The notes under the pieces are model-generated. The model was given only the letters and a program-made list of their open reading frames with translations. It did not search any database and had not been told where the DNA came from. The translations under genes and the position numbers were made by a program. A DNA stretch of 31,266 bases from the NCBI RefSeq assembly GCF_938030755.1, contig NZ_CALHIF010000050.1, forward strand, positions 1 through 31,266. Reading direction: 5' to 3'. This stretch comes from an uncultured Granulicatella sp. GTDB lineage: Bacteria; Bacillota; Bacilli; Lactobacillales; Aerococcaceae. Positions 7,902-15,146 of this stretch are shown one piece after another; the first letter of the stretch is position 1; every line of letters begins with the position of its first letter.

Positions 7902-9377
7902 ATGACAGATAAAGTGCGTGTACGTTATGCACCAAGTCCAACAGGGCACTTACACATCGGGAATGCTCGTACAGCCCTATTTAACTATTTATTCGCGAGA
8001 CATTATGGTGGAGAGTTCATCATCCGTATCGAGGATACTGACCGCAAGAGAAATCTTGAGCACGGAGAAGAAAGCCAATTAGAAAACTTAACTTGGCTTG
8101 GAATGGATTGGGATGAAGGTCCAGATAAACCAGGAAAATACGGTCCTTACCGTCAATCAGAACGTGAACACATTTATAATCCACTCATCGAGCAATTAAT
8201 TGCTGAAGACAAAGCGTATAAATGCTATATGACAGAGGAAGAATTGGAAGCAGAACGTGAAGCGCAACGTGCTCGTGGCGAAATGCCTCACTATAGCGGG
8301 CAACATGCTCACTTAACACAAGAGCAACGTGACGCTTTTGAAGCAGAAGGACGCACTCCTGTTGTTCGTTTCCGTGTTCCAAAGACTGGTACCTATGCTT
8401 TTGATGATATCGTTAAAGGTGAAATCTCATTCGAGTCTACAAGCGTCGGTGGAGACTTCGTTATCTTAAAACGTGACGGAATGCCAACATACAACTTTGC
8501 AGTAGCAGTGGATGACCACTTTATGGAAATCACTCATGTTTTACGTGGAGATGACCATATTGCCAACACTCCAAAACAATTAATGATTTACGAAGCGTTT
8601 GGTTGGGAACCACCACGTTTTGGACATATGACATTAATTATTAATACGGAAACAGGTAAAAAATTATCAAAACGTGATGAATCAATCCTACAATTCATCG
8701 AACAATATAAAGACTTAGGGTACTTGCCAGAAGCGATGTTCAACTTTATCGCGCTTCTAGGATGGTCTCCTCAAGGTGAACATGAAATCTTCAGCCGTGA
8801 AGAATTCATCGAAATCTTCGACGAAAAACGTCTTGGTAAATCACCAGCAGCTTTCGATCCGAAGAAATTAGAATGGATTAACAACACATACGTGAAGAAA
8901 ACTCCATTAGAAGAAGTGGCTGAAATGGCGATTGCGCAATTGAAAAAAGCGGGAATCGTATCGGAAGAAGTTTCTCCTGAAGAACATGCATGGTTACTAA
9001 AATTAGTGGCGTTGTACCACGACCAAATGAGCTACATGAATGAAATCGTTGCTTTATCAACATTATTCTTCAGAAAAGATTTCGAAGTGGAAAATGACGA
9101 AGCAAAAGAAGTGCTTCAAGGTGAAACTGTTCCAACGGTATTGAATGCTTTTATGTCTAAATTAGAAGCGATGGAAACATTCGATGAGCCAAGTATTTTG
9201 GCAGCGATTAAAGAGGTTCAAAAGGAAACTGGCGTGAAGGGTAAAAACTTGTTTATGCCAATTCGTGTGGCAACAAGCGGGCAAACACACGGGCCGGCTA
9301 TCGGTAAGACGATTGAGTTGCTTGGAAGAGAACGCAGCATTGCACACATCCAAGCTGCACTTGCTCTTATTAAATAA
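7902..9377 (+). CDS. gltX: Glutamyl-tRNA synthetase
   Basis: This 491-aa class Ib aminoacyl-tRNA synthetase charges tRNA-Glu (and usually tRNA-Gln in Firmicutes that have GatCAB). The HIGH-type motif PSPTGHLHIGNARTALFNY is at about residues 11-29 and the KMSKS-type motif KLSKRDES is near 255. The ATG at 7902 is preferred over the one at 7878 because AAAGGAAG sits 7 nt before it and the protein then starts MTDKVRVRYAPSP, as in relatives. The gene has its own promoter and terminator. In most Firmicutes cysE-cysS follows immediately, whereas here about 11.7 kb of citrate genes intervene. Confidence 0.97.
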   Translation: MTDKVRVRYAPSPTGHLHIGNARTALFNYLFARHYGGEFIIRIEDTDRKRNLEHGEESQLENLTWLGMDWDEGPDKPGKYGPYRQSEREHIYNPLIEQLIAEDKAYKCYMTEEELEAEREAQRARGEMPHYSGQHAHLTQEQRDAFEAEGRTPVVRFRVPKTGTYAFDDIVKGEISFESTSVGGDFVILKRDGMPTYNFAVAVDDHFMEITHVLRGDDHIANTPKQLMIYEAFGWEPPRFGHMTLIINTETGKKLSKRDESILQFIEQYKDLGYLPEAMFNFIALLGWSPQGEHEIFSREEFIEIFDEKRLGKSPAAFDPKKLEWINNTYVKKTPLEEVAEMAIAQLKKAGIVSEEVSPEEHAWLLKLVALYHDQMSYMNEIVALSTLFFRKDFEVENDEAKEVLQGETVPTVLNAFMSKLEAMETFDEPSILAAIKEVQKETGVKGKNLFMPIRVATSGQTHGPAIGKTIELLGRERSIAHIQAALALIK

Positions 9378-9390
9378 AAGCTGACAGAAA

Positions 9391-9424
9391 GGGTTAACGC
9401 AAACTGCGTTAACTCTTTTTTATT
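9391..9424 (+). terminator. Terminator of gltX
   Basis: A stem GTTAACGC (9393-9400) / GCGTTAAC (9406-9413), extended by flanking pairs, has a 5-nt loop and is followed by a long T run (9415-9424, broken once). Confidence 0.9.
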
Positions 9425-9427
9425 TTT

Positions 9428-9450
9428 AAAACAAAAGGCCCTTTGGGCCT
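9428..9450 (-). terminator. Minus-strand terminator at the 3' edge of the 195-nt element
   Basis: Read on the minus strand, AGGCCC-AAA-GGGCCT is followed by TTTGTTTT, a compact intrinsic terminator. On the plus strand no T run follows, so it works only for minus-strand transcription. One arm overlaps the last bases of the basal helix of the structured element, so the two folds compete. Confidence 0.65.
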
Positions 9451-9640
9451 GATATTCTTCAAAATCTTCGGATATCTTCATAATAGCGGTAATGGGGTAC
9501 CGGTTCGAGCCTAGGGTCTCTCACCTTTAAAGCCTCAAAAAGGGAGTAAGGGATAAATTCCTAACTCCCTTTAATTCGCATTTAATACGATTTCCCATTA
9601 CTGCTATTATAGAATCCGAGATTTTTCCGAATATCAGGCC
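9446..9640 (-). ncRNA. Conserved structured RNA element, copy 1 (unrecognised family)
   Basis: Seen in sequence: a 195-nt element with nested inverted repeats. The basal 12-bp helix GGCCTGATATTC / GAATATCAGGCC is perfect. A second helix (AAAATCT, CGGA with TCCG, AGATTTT) follows, then an asymmetric internal loop (TTCTAT opposite ATGAAG). A helix around GTAATGGG / CCCATTAC comes next, and then two hairpins: 8-bp AAGGGAGT/ACTCCCTT and a GAG/CTC stem. It aligns almost gap-free with the second copy at 29175-29369, with compensating changes in the helices. The strand is inferred from the minus-strand terminator that follows directly. It starts 234 nt after the citG stop on that strand. No clear promoter is visible. 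I do not recognise the family. Confidence 0.65.
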
Positions 9641-9650
9641 TCAAGGGGGA

Positions 9651-9857
9651 AGGATAAATAAAAAGGTTAATCCTTTCTTGAAAAAGAGAGTGCAACAGGT
9701 GTGTGCATACCACGTTCTCTGGCGCTGGGAAGGGAGAGCATGAAGTGTGTGCTGGGAGGGGAAGAGAACGTAAGGTGCGAGGGGAAGGGGAAACATATGG
9801 TGTGTGCGTAAAAGACACAAACAGGGAAGGCGCTGGAAGGAAAGAAAAAGGGCAAAG
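9651..9857. repeat. Purine-rich non-coding stretch with short repeats
   Basis: This stretch has no gene. The plus strand is strongly G/A and GT rich, unlike its neighbours. It holds three copies of GTGTGTGC (9699-9706, 9745-9752, 9800-9807), two of GGCGCTGG (9721-9728, 9829-9836), several GGGG runs, and a 9-bp inverted pair ACGTTCTCT / AGAGAACGT (9712-9720, 9763-9771). On the minus strand it is pyrimidine rich and lies directly 5' of the structured element. The minus-strand open frame across it has a low-complexity Pro/Ser-rich product and looks accidental. Confidence 0.5.
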
Positions 9858-9859
9858 AA

Positions 9860-9886
9860 AAAACGGATGAGGGTTCATCCGTTTTG
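9860..9886 (-). terminator. Terminator of citG (hairpin usable on both strands)
   Basis: The stem AACGGATGA (9862-9870) / TCATCCGTT (9875-9883) has a 4-nt loop. On the minus strand it is followed by a run of T broken by C, and the citG stop codon lies in the stem. On the plus strand TTTTGTTG follows, so it could also stop plus-strand transcription. Confidence 0.8.
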
Positions 9887-10705
9887 TTGTATTTTGTGAC
9901 AGAAGAAGGTGAGTGAGAGTAGGTCTGCGCTACCTCCAGGGCTGAGGTTACGCTCGATAAGGACGTTGTCGTAGTCTTCTAATTTGGAGACAAGCTCTTC
10001 TTCTGAGAGCGTTTGGGCTTCGTCAAAGAGGAGTTTGGCTTCTTGTTGGACCTTCTTATACGCTTCGATTCCGCCGCGGTGAATAATGTTTCCGTCTTCG
10101 ACAAAGCTCATTAGATACAGAAGAAGGAGTAAGTCGCGGTGACGTTTGGATAAATGTTCTATCGATTGGTAGTAGTCCAGCGCTTTTGCAAGGCTTGGGT
10201 AGCCAGTTGCTGCTTCGCCTCGGATTCCTGTGATGCCATGTTCAATGTAGAGTTTTTCCCCATACGAAAGATGTTCTTTTCGGTCGAGATTGGCAAAATC
10301 CACTTCAATGAGATGGCGCGTCATGAGATGGCAGTAGTGCAAAGCTTCTGGAATGTTGCCTTTTGTATGTGCGGTGGCACCTAAAATCAGGGCAAAGGAG
10401 AAGTTGGCTCCTTTATGGGTATTGATATGGTTTGTGGCAGCCATCATCGCGTCTTCGGCTTGTTTTCCAAGGGCGCGGAGCTCGTTAAATAAGTCGAGTG
10501 GAGTGCCGTCGTGGTTCTCTCCTGCTTTGGCGTAGGCGAGTAAATAAGGACGGAGCGCTTCGATACTTTTGTAGAAGGTGTCCTTTGTCATATCTTTATG
10601 AGCGCCGGTGGAAATCGGATCGACGAGCCCTGGTTTTGGCGCAAGATTCACTTCTTGAAGAAGGGCGTCCGTTGCCGCTTGTGCTAAAAACTCAGGATTA
10701 ATCAA
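9875..10705 (-). CDS. citG: Triphosphoribosyl-dephospho-CoA synthase CitG
   Basis: This 276-aa enzyme makes 2'-(5''-triphosphoribosyl)-3'-dephospho-CoA from ATP and dephospho-CoA, the precursor of the citrate lyase prosthetic group. Family motifs are visible: the N-terminal EVNLAPKPGLVDP (about 18-30), GANFSFALILGA (about 104-115) and the C-terminal NLSPGGSADLLSLTFF. The start codon is TTG at 10705, overlapping the end of citO by 8 bp, with GGAGA upstream, which points to translational coupling. In Enterococcus faecalis citG is at the end of the large cit operon. Here it sits with the regulator on the opposite strand. Confidence 0.92.
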   Translation of the reverse strand: MINPEFLAQAATDALLQEVNLAPKPGLVDPISTGAHKDMTKDTFYKSIEALRPYLLAYAKAGENHDGTPLDLFNELRALGKQAEDAMMAATNHINTHKGANFSFALILGATAHTKGNIPEALHYCHLMTRHLIEVDFANLDRKEHLSYGEKLYIEHGITGIRGEAATGYPSLAKALDYYQSIEHLSKRHRDLLLLLYLMSFVEDGNIIHRGGIEAYKKVQQEAKLLFDEAQTLSEEELVSKLEDYDNVLIERNLSPGGSADLLSLTFFCHKIQQNG

Positions 10706-11393
10706 TGTGTAATGTCTCCATTTGTTTTAGGATAAATTTCAATGAACGGTCTAAGTGCTCATGTGTAATGAGTGTGATTTGTTCCACATCTTTGTTAAGC
10801 ATTCCGCGATAAATGAGTTTGTGTTCGTTCAGCGCTTTTGTGCGGCGTTCTGATGAACGAATCGATAAGTCACGGAAGTATATCACGTAAGTACGGAGTT
10901 CGTTGACGATTTCTTTTAGACGAGTCATTTGACATTTTTCGTAAATAAAATCATTAAAGGTTGTGAAGTTAGCCAGTACTTCATCTACTTTATCTTCAGC
11001 GTTTAGTTTATCGCACTCTTCTAAGATGGCTGCGAGCTCTTCGAAATCTTTCTTCGTCATGAGCTTCATAGCATTAATGGTTGCTAAGGTGTCGAGGGAC
11101 TTTCTAATTTCAAAGATCTCATGGGCGTCTTTGATAGAAATTCCTTTTACAATAACGCCAATTTTAGGAATGTGTTCTACTAACAATTCTTTCGTTAATT
11201 CATTTAAGGCGTATCGAATAGGAGTTCTGCTGATATTTAACTCAGTCGAAAACTCTTTTTCGTTAATTCTTGTGCCGGCAGGAATCTCCCCTAAAATAAT
11301 CGTTTTACGAAATGCTTCGTAGAGCGAAATTTTAAGAGGTTTATTTTGGGTAATATCTAAATTTTTCTTTACCGCTTGAATAATCGCTGACAT
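10698..11393 (-). CDS. citO: GntR-family (FadR/FCD) regulator of citrate genes, CitO
   Basis: This 231-aa regulator has an N-terminal winged helix-turn-helix of the GntR family (about residues 20-88, with LNISRTPIRYALNELTKE) and a C-terminal all-helical FCD ligand-binding domain (about 95-225). Its position in the citrate locus, next to citG and a CitMHS transporter, matches CitO of E. faecalis, the citrate-responsive activator of both divergent cit operons. An AGGAGG site stands 6 nt before the ATG. A weak promoter (TATACT at 11430-11435, minus strand) lies upstream, so it can be expressed apart from the transporter gene. Confidence 0.88.
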   Translation of the reverse strand: MSAIIQAVKKNLDITQNKPLKISLYEAFRKTIILGEIPAGTRINEKEFSTELNISRTPIRYALNELTKELLVEHIPKIGVIVKGISIKDAHEIFEIRKSLDTLATINAMKLMTKKDFEELAAILEECDKLNAEDKVDEVLANFTTFNDFIYEKCQMTRLKEIVNELRTYVIYFRDLSIRSSERRTKALNEHKLIYRGMLNKDVEQITLITHEHLDRSLKFILKQMETLHID

Positions 11394-11429
11394 AGTAGCC
11401 TCCTGGAAATTATTGTAAATATCAGAATA

Positions 11430-11458
11430 AGTATAAACGAAAAAAAAGTAAAATGCAC
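11430..11458 (-). promoter_or_regulatory. Possible promoter of citO-citG
   Basis: On the minus strand, TATACT (11430-11435) has only a poor -35 (GTGCAT, 11453-11458) at 17 bp. It lies between the terminator of the transporter gene and citO, where a promoter is expected. Confidence 0.4.
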
Positions 11459-11498
11459 AAAAAAAGACTTGTTAGGGCAAGCCTTGACAAGTCTTTTT
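11457..11498 (-). terminator. Terminator of the citrate transporter gene
   Basis: A 12-bp stem (AAAAAGACTTGT / ACAAGTCTTTTT, 11461-11472 with 11487-11498) with an inner GGC/GCC pairing is followed by T residues on the minus strand. It separates the transporter from citO and would lower read-through into citO-citG. Confidence 0.85.
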
Positions 11499-11517
11499 CA
11501 CAAATTCAATTGTTTAA

Positions 11518-12903
11518 TTATTGTGGTAAGTATAATGGCATGTGACCCATTAATACGATTGTTACAACGAAGATTACGAAGACAACAGCAGCGTATTTAG
11601 CTGATTCTTTTTGCCATTCACCCATGTCTAATCCTGTTAGACGTAATAGTAAGTAGATGAACGCTACTAATGGGCTTAATAAGTGGAATGCTTGACCCAT
11701 TAATGAAGCTAATGCCATTTGCATATCAGTGAATCCATATTGGCGTCCGATTTCTGCGAATGGAATTAATACTCCATAGTAGAAGCCATCGTTTGTTAAG
11801 AAGAATGTACCAGGAACTGAGATAATTGCGATAATTAATGACCAGAATCCCGCTAATTGTTGAGGGATGATTTGAACGATGCTGTTTGTTAAAGCAGTCG
11901 CCATTCCAGTTCCTTGGAATAATCCCATGAATACTCCAGCAGCAAATACAAGTAATACTACTTGTACAGCGTCCCCAGCGTTGTCCCCAATACGTTTTGC
12001 TTGAGCTTTTAAGTCTGGGTAGTTGATCATTAAGGCTAAACCTGTACCAACTAAGAATAATACAACTGGTTTCACTTCGATTGCATCGATAAATGAACCT
12101 GCTACTAACCAACCGATTAATACGATTGTCAAGATAGCGTTGATAACGAAGTTTTGTGGACGACGTTTTTCTAACACTTCTGGATCAGTGATTGTTGTTA
12201 ATTCGTCTAATTCAGCATCTGTTAATTCTTGGATTCCTAAACGTGCACGTTCTTTTTTACCCATTGAGCGAGCAACAATGAAGATTACGTAAAGTGCTGA
12301 AAGAATCATCCCTGGTGCTAAGTAACCTAGGATATCTGCTTCTACACCAAGAACTGACATTGCACGAGCAGTAGGTCCGCCCCATGGTAATAAGTTCATG
12401 ATTGTGTTTTGTAAGATAACAAGAACCCCTAAGTTCATTAATTTCATGTCTAATTTTTTGTAAATTGGCACGAAAGCTGAGCAGCAGATTAATGTAGTTG
12501 TAGTTCCGTCACCGTTTAATGATACGGCAGCAGCAACAATAGCAGTAGCCATCAATACTTTCATTGGGTCGCCTTTAGCGAAGCGAATCATTTTGTTAGT
12601 GATTGGATCGAATAATCCAGCGTCTAACATTGTAGAGAAGTAAAGGATTGCGAATAGAAGCATAACCCCTGTTTCAGCAGTTCCTTTCATCGCTGTTAAT
12701 TTATCTTTTGAGTTATTTCCGAATAACCCTTGGCGAATTAATGTACCGATGTTTACGTCTTGGACTTGACCTGTAGCAACTAAAATAATTGCAAAAATTA
12801 ATGGGATTAATACTAGAGCTGTAAATGGTGACATTTTTTTCTTCATGATAATGTACATGAAAATTGCCATCATTACATAAGCTGCAACTGTGATAACCAT
12901 CAT
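11518..12903 (-). CDS. citH: CitMHS-family citrate transporter
   Basis: This 461-aa integral membrane protein has about 11-12 hydrophobic segments and a cytoplasmic loop rich in Asp/Glu (about residues 220-245). It fits the CitMHS family (citrate-metal:proton symporters such as Bacillus CitM and E. faecalis CitH). Visible features include the segment GDGTTTTLICCSAFVP (about 131-146) and GTFFLTNDGFYYG (about 365-377). Two ATGs stand at the start. The second (12900) is better spaced from AAAGGAAG. It is divergent from the oad-cit operon and should import the citrate used by it. The exact co-transported metal cannot be told from sequence. Confidence 0.9.
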   Translation of the reverse strand: MMVITVAAYVMMAIFMYIIMKKKMSPFTALVLIPLIFAIILVATGQVQDVNIGTLIRQGLFGNNSKDKLTAMKGTAETGVMLLFAILYFSTMLDAGLFDPITNKMIRFAKGDPMKVLMATAIVAAAVSLNGDGTTTTLICCSAFVPIYKKLDMKLMNLGVLVILQNTIMNLLPWGGPTARAMSVLGVEADILGYLAPGMILSALYVIFIVARSMGKKERARLGIQELTDAELDELTTITDPEVLEKRRPQNFVINAILTIVLIGWLVAGSFIDAIEVKPVVLFLVGTGLALMINYPDLKAQAKRIGDNAGDAVQVVLLVFAAGVFMGLFQGTGMATALTNSIVQIIPQQLAGFWSLIIAIISVPGTFFLTNDGFYYGVLIPFAEIGRQYGFTDMQMALASLMGQAFHLLSPLVAFIYLLLRLTGLDMGEWQKESAKYAAVVFVIFVVTIVLMGHMPLYLPQ

Positions 12904-12931
12904 ATCTTCCTTTCTTTTTTGAAAAATTTTT

Positions 12932-12960
12932 ATAATAGCAGGAGAATCGTTCAGTCGCTA
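12932..12960 (-). promoter_or_regulatory. Promoter of the citrate transporter gene
   Basis: On the minus strand, TGCTATTAT is an extended -10 element (hexamer 12932-12937) with a poor -35 (TAGCGA, 12955-12960) at 17 bp. A weak -35 fits a promoter that needs an activator such as CitO. Confidence 0.5.
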
Positions 12961-12995
12961 AAACCTGAAGGGCTCTCCACGAACTCACTTCAAAA

Positions 12996-13010
12996 ATGAA
13001 TTCGTTTACT
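12996..13010. promoter_or_regulatory. Candidate cre site (CcpA operator)
   Basis: ATGAATTCGTTTACT matches the cre consensus WTGNAANCGNWNNCW with one mismatch. It lies in the divergent citrate promoter region, where CcpA repression is known in E. faecalis. Confidence 0.45.
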
Positions 13011-13044
13011 TATAGCGATATCTTAAACAATATTTAATAAAAAA

Positions 13045-13184
13045 GATAGTGTTTTCATATCGAAAAACAATAAAAAAACAGTTTAATGTGACAAAATGAA
13101 CATAAGCTTTATATCGAAATTATAATAAAACACCAAAAGAACAGGAAAAGCCTCATTTTATATTTCTGGAATGATAGTGTTTTC
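13045..13184. promoter_or_regulatory. Divergent citrate promoter region with repeated motif (candidate CitO operators)
   Basis: The 326-bp gap between the divergent citrate units is very A/T rich and holds no gene. The 12-mer GATAGTGTTTTC occurs twice (13045-13056 and 13173-13184), the second copy just before the oadH -10. The first is part of an imperfect dyad (TGTTTT...AAAACA, about 13050-13069), and TATCGAAA recurs nearby (about 13113). Such repeats suit binding of the dimeric GntR-type regulator CitO, but which repeat it uses is inference. Confidence 0.45.
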
Positions 13185-13186
13185 TG

Positions 13187-13192
13187 TATAAT
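13187..13192 (+). promoter_or_regulatory. -10 element of the oad-cit operon promoter
   Basis: A perfect TATAAT stands 38 nt before the oadH start. The region at -35 (TTCTGG) is poor, so activation by a bound regulator is likely. Confidence 0.55.
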
Positions 13193-13229
13193 AATTCTAT
13201 GCAGATTATGTTGGGAAGGGAGTGAAGGA

Positions 13230-13553
13230 ATGGGAATTCTCCAACGATTATTTGGCAAAAAGAGTTCTGAAGCAACGGAACACGCATCAATGCAGCCTGC
13301 ATCCCCTCAATCGGAATGGGAAAAATTAGAAGCTTTTGTACCGGTAGAAGCAGAAGAAGCTAAACACGTTTCAATCATTGCGGCAGCGATTGCGGCCTCA
13401 GATTACCCAGAAAGCCAATTTGTGGTTAAACGCGTCCTTAAACGCAACCCAGAAACCAAGATTATCTCGGTTATCGCTTCGGCAATTGCTGCAGGCGAAT
13501 CAAATGACAGTCAGTGGGCTGTTAAAGAAATCTACCAAAAGCGCAAATCATAA
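13230..13553 (+). CDS. oadH: Oxaloacetate decarboxylase accessory subunit OadH
   Basis: This 107-aa soluble protein is the first gene of the oad-cit operon, the place of oadH in E. faecalis. The N-terminus MGILQRLFGKK is amphipathic and basic. The middle is acidic. The C-terminal half holds two similar segments: IIAAAIAASDYPESQFVVKR (about 49-68) and VIASAIAAGESNDSQWAVKE (about 81-100). This pattern resembles the cytoplasmic C-terminal part of longer OadG gamma subunits, so OadH may replace that domain. The start has a GGGAGTGAAGG-like site. Assignment rests on position plus this pattern. Confidence 0.75.
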   Translation: MGILQRLFGKKSSEATEHASMQPASPQSEWEKLEAFVPVEAEEAKHVSIIAAAIAASDYPESQFVVKRVLKRNPETKIISVIASAIAAGESNDSQWAVKEIYQKRKS

Positions 13554-13577
13554 TTTTTTTAGGAGGAATATTACGAA

Positions 13578-13970
13578 ATGTTACGTAAATTCAAAATCAA
13601 AGTAGACGGTCAAGAGTACCAAGTAGAAATGGAAGAAATCGGCGCAGTTGCATCCCCTGCTCCTGTAGCACCAGTTGCTTCCCCAGCGGCTCCAGCCGCA
13701 CCAGCAGTAGAAGCAGCTCCTGCACCAGCAGCTCCTGTAGCATCTACACCAGCAGGCGCAGATGCAATGCCATCTCCAATGCCAGGAAATATCTTACGTG
13801 TACTTGTAAACGTAGGGGATACAGTTACTGAAAACCAACCATTAATGATTTTAGAAGCGATGAAAATGGAAAACGAAATCGTTGCAGCTAAAGCAGGGGT
13901 TGTAGCAGGAATTCATGTTAAAGAAGGTCAAGTGGTAAACCCAGGAGACGCTTTAATTACAATTAACTAA
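13578..13970 (+). CDS. oadD: Biotin carboxyl carrier subunit of oxaloacetate decarboxylase (OadD)
   Basis: This 130-aa biotinyl protein carries CO2 from OadA to OadB. A short N-terminal strand region (residues 1-25) is followed by a long Ala/Pro linker (about 27-62) and a biotinyl-lipoyl domain with the biotinylation motif EAMKMEN (Lys about residue 95). In many bacteria this domain is fused to OadA, but here OadA lacks it, so the separate protein is needed. AGGAGGA precedes the ATG, and the gene is 24 nt after oadH. Confidence 0.93.
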   Translation: MLRKFKIKVDGQEYQVEMEEIGAVASPAPVAPVASPAAPAAPAVEAAPAPAAPVASTPAGADAMPSPMPGNILRVLVNVGDTVTENQPLMILEAMKMENEIVAAKAGVVAGIHVKEGQVVNPGDALITIN

Positions 13971-13997
13971 TTATATTGAAATTCAAGGAGTGAAACA

Positions 13998-15119
13998 GTG
14001 GAAACATTAGTTCAAAATGTAATGTCTATTACGGGTGGCCAAATCTTCATGATGCTTGTCGGTGCCCTATTAATGTACTTAGGGATTAAAAAAGAGTACG
14101 AACCAACATTATTAGTACCAATGGGATTAGGTACAATCTTAGTAAACTTCCCAGGGACTGGGGTTCTTGACCAAGTCGTTGGCGGACAACAACAACACGG
14201 GGTCTTACAAATCTTATTCGAAATCGGTATCGAAACTGAATTATTCCCATTATTAATCTTCATCGGTATCGGTGCGATGATCGACTTTGGACCATTATTA
14301 CAAAACCCATTCATGTTATTATTCGGTGCAGCAGCACAATTTGGTATTTTCTTTGTTGTTGTTGTAGCAGTATTATTCGGATTCGATATTCGTGAAGCTG
14401 CTTCAATCGGTATTATCGGTGCGGCAGACGGTCCTACTTCTATCTTCGTAGCGAACCAATTAGCACCGCAATTACTTGGAGCGATTACGGTTGCGGCCTA
14501 CTCATACATGGCTCTTGTTCCAATTATCCAACCAATCGCTATCAAGATGGTTACAACGAAAGCAGAACGTCGTATTCGTATGACATACCACGCTTCAGGC
14601 GTATCTAAATTAACGAAAATCTTATTCCCAATCATTATCACAATTGTGGCAGGGTTCATTGCTCCAATTTCATTACCACTTGTTGGTTTCTTAATGTTCG
14701 GTAACTTATTACGCGAATGTGGCGTTTTAGATAACTTATCTCAAGCCGCTCAAAACGAATTAGTAAACATTGTTTCTATTCTATTAGGGATTACCATCTC
14801 AGTTAAAATGCAAGCTGATTTATTCTTAAATGTTCAAACATTAATGATCATCTTGTTCGGTTTAGTAGCCTTCATCATGGACTCAATCGGTGGTGTTGTG
14901 TTTGCTAAGATCTTGAACTTATTCCGTAGAGAAAAAATCAACCCAATGATTGGAGCTGCAGGTATTTCTGCATTCCCAATGTCAAGTCGTGTTATCCAAA
15001 AAATGGCGACAGACGAAGATCCTCAAAACTTCATCTTAATGTACGCTGTTGGAGCTAACGTTTCTGGACAAATCGCTTCTGTTATTGCTGGTGGATTATT
15101 ATTATCATTCTTCATGTAA
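13998..15119 (+). CDS. oadB: Oxaloacetate decarboxylase beta subunit OadB
   Basis: This 373-aa membrane protein belongs to the sodium-pumping decarboxylase beta family (OadB/MmdB/GcdB). It couples decarboxylation of carboxybiotin to Na+ export. Many transmembrane segments are visible. The signature IIGAADGPTSIFVANQ (about 138-153) holds the key Asp, and ISAFPMSSRVIQKMA (about 321-335) and the C-terminal GANVSGQIASVIAGG are also family features. The start codon is GTG, with AAGGAG 7 nt upstream. It lies 27 nt after oadD. Confidence 0.95.
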   Translation: METLVQNVMSITGGQIFMMLVGALLMYLGIKKEYEPTLLVPMGLGTILVNFPGTGVLDQVVGGQQQHGVLQILFEIGIETELFPLLIFIGIGAMIDFGPLLQNPFMLLFGAAAQFGIFFVVVVAVLFGFDIREAASIGIIGAADGPTSIFVANQLAPQLLGAITVAAYSYMALVPIIQPIAIKMVTTKAERRIRMTYHASGVSKLTKILFPIIITIVAGFIAPISLPLVGFLMFGNLLRECGVLDNLSQAAQNELVNIVSILLGITISVKMQADLFLNVQTLMIILFGLVAFIMDSIGGVVFAKILNLFRREKINPMIGAAGISAFPMSSRVIQKMATDEDPQNFILMYAVGANVSGQIASVIAGGLLLSFFM

Positions 15120-15146
15120 TAATATAGAAGGAAAAGGAGGAAAACG

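Noticed and set aside
9497..9512. tRNA-like T-arm sequence (CCGGTTCGAGCC) on the plus strand of structured RNA copy 1
   Set aside because: No acceptor stem, anticodon arm or D arm is found around it, and the bases belong to the conserved junction of the element.
9446..9640. Structured element read as a MITE or IS remnant because of its long inverted repeat
   Set aside because: The outermost arms differ almost completely between the two copies while still pairing, and the most conserved bases are internal and unpaired. A mobile DNA element would keep its terminal repeats. I saw no target duplication.
9582..9878. Minus-strand open frame of 98 codons
   Set aside because: The product is low-complexity Pro/Ser-rich, it spans half of the structured element and the citG terminator, and it has no ribosome-binding site or family features.
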